A DNA stretch of 13,299 bases from NCBI GenBank assembly GCA_005777415.1, contig SXMI01000075.1, forward strand, positions 1 through 13,299. The letters run 5' to 3'. Source of the stretch: Actinomycetota bacterium (GTDB lineage Bacteria > Actinomycetota > Acidimicrobiia > Acidimicrobiales > Microtrichaceae). Below, one piece after another: positions 12,774 through 13,299 of the stretch. Both the position numbers and the translations under genes were made by a program. Under the pieces are notes generated by a model. It ran no database searches and was not told the DNA's origin. It saw nothing but the letters and a program-made list of their open reading frames with translations. Numbering within the stretch: the stretch's first letter is position 1; each line of letters opens with the position of its first letter.

Positions 12774-13299
12774 TCAGATCCCCGGCGCGGGCACAGGGGT
12801 GGAGGTGAGGAGCTCGGCCACGGCGTCGGCGCCGGTGCCGCCCCGCAGTCGGGCGTCCGCGGCCACCACCACCCGGTGCGCGAGCACCGGCACGGCCAGG
12901 GCCTTCACGTCGTCGGCGGTGGCGTAGTCCCGACCGGCGGCGGCCGCCGCGACCTGGGCGCAGCGGACCAGGGCCATGGCGGCCCGGGGTGAGACGCCGA
13001 GTGCGAAGCGGCCCGAGTGGCGGCTCCGGTCGGCGAGGTCGACGACGTACGCGGCGAGGGGGTCGGCGACGTGGACGGTCCGGGCGTGTCGGGTCATGGC
13101 CACCAGGTCCTGGGCGCTGGCGACCGGCTGCAGTGCGTCGAGCCCGCTGTCACCCGCCTGGCCCCGGACGAGTCGGAGCTCCTGGTCCCGCGCCGGGTAG
13201 CCGAGGGACAGGCGCATCGTGAACCGGTCGAGCTGGGACTCGGGCAGCGGGAAGGTGCCCTGGTGCTCGAGCGGGTTCTGCGTGGCGACGACGATGAAC
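12774..13299 (-). CDS. MoxR-family AAA+ ATPase, C-terminal part (truncated by window edge)
   Basis: Only the last ~175 codons are present; the Walker A and B motifs lie right of the window. The visible part begins FIVVATQNPLEHQGTFPLPE, containing sensor 1 (ATQNP) and the MoxR-specific LPE-x-QLDRF motif, then LSLGYPARDQELRL, and later the sensor-2/lid segment LGVSPRAAMALVRCAQ followed by YATADDVKALAVPVLAHRV. This matches the C-terminal lid domain of MoxR ATPases. An internal ATG at 13217 is not the start because the homology runs through it. First gene in the visible part of the minus-strand module; its product is expected to act on the DUF58 protein encoded next. Confidence 0.93.
   Translation of the reverse strand, partial: FIVVATQNPLEHQGTFPLPESQLDRFTMRLSLGYPARDQELRLVRGQAGDSGLDALQPVASAQDLVAMTRHARTVHVADPLAAYVVDLADRSRHSGRFALGVSPRAAMALVRCAQVAAAAAGRDYATADDVKALAVPVLAHRVVVAADARLRGGTGADAVAELLTSTPVPAPGI

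Overview
The window is very GC-rich DNA with a strong G/C bias at third codon positions, many GTG starts, tight gene packing and actinobacterial gene families (DUF3040, an MtrAB/GerMN-lipoprotein cassette, a group III phosphofructokinase, MoxR-DUF58-TgpA). This points to an actinomycete in the broad sense; an uncultured Acidimicrobiia-like lineage would fit, but nothing here fixes the order. No tRNA, rRNA, CRISPR array, insertion sequence, integrase, phage gene or defence system was seen. No stretch longer than about 215 bp lacks a gene.

Layout, left to right. (1) Positions 1-734, minus: 5' part of glycerol kinase, running off the left edge. It diverges from pfkA (772-1806, plus), with only 37 bp between the starts. 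(2) Positions 1838-6003, minus: a five-gene run consisting of a 97-aa membrane protein, an inositol-monophosphatase-family phosphatase, an MtrA-like response regulator, an MtrB-like sensor kinase and a lipoprotein that is essentially only the GerMN part of LpqB. Junctions are ATGA or GTGA overlaps or short gaps. (3) Positions 6217-6951, plus: a membrane-anchored helix-turn-helix protein, divergent from the run above and convergent with a Nudix hydrolase (6958-7491, minus). (4) Positions 7536-9299, plus: DNA polymerase IV, then a DUF3040 membrane protein preceded by a possible leaderless 20-codon upstream ORF. (5) Positions 9309-13299, minus: transglutaminase (TgpA type), DUF58 protein and the C-terminal part of a MoxR ATPase, a classic module. 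A perfect 11-bp inverted repeat sits where DUF3040 and the transglutaminase converge.

How the genes may work together. GlpK and Pfk feed glycerol and hexose carbon into glycolysis. The MtrAB-like pair with its lipoprotein is expected to couple envelope or division state to transcription. MoxR/DUF58/TgpA is an envelope-associated chaperone/transglutaminase module. In other actinobacteria dinB, DUF3040 and this module are often found near mraZ and the division/cell-wall cluster, so that cluster may lie just beyond the right edge.

I found no convincing new multi-gene system. The most interesting signals are (a) a repeated TANNNT-N6-8-start-codon arrangement at several gene starts, implying leaderless transcripts; (b) the overlapping upstream ORF before DUF3040; (c) the miniature LpqB; (d) the membrane-tethered HTH protein; and (e) the hairpin covering a stop codon at a convergent gene end.
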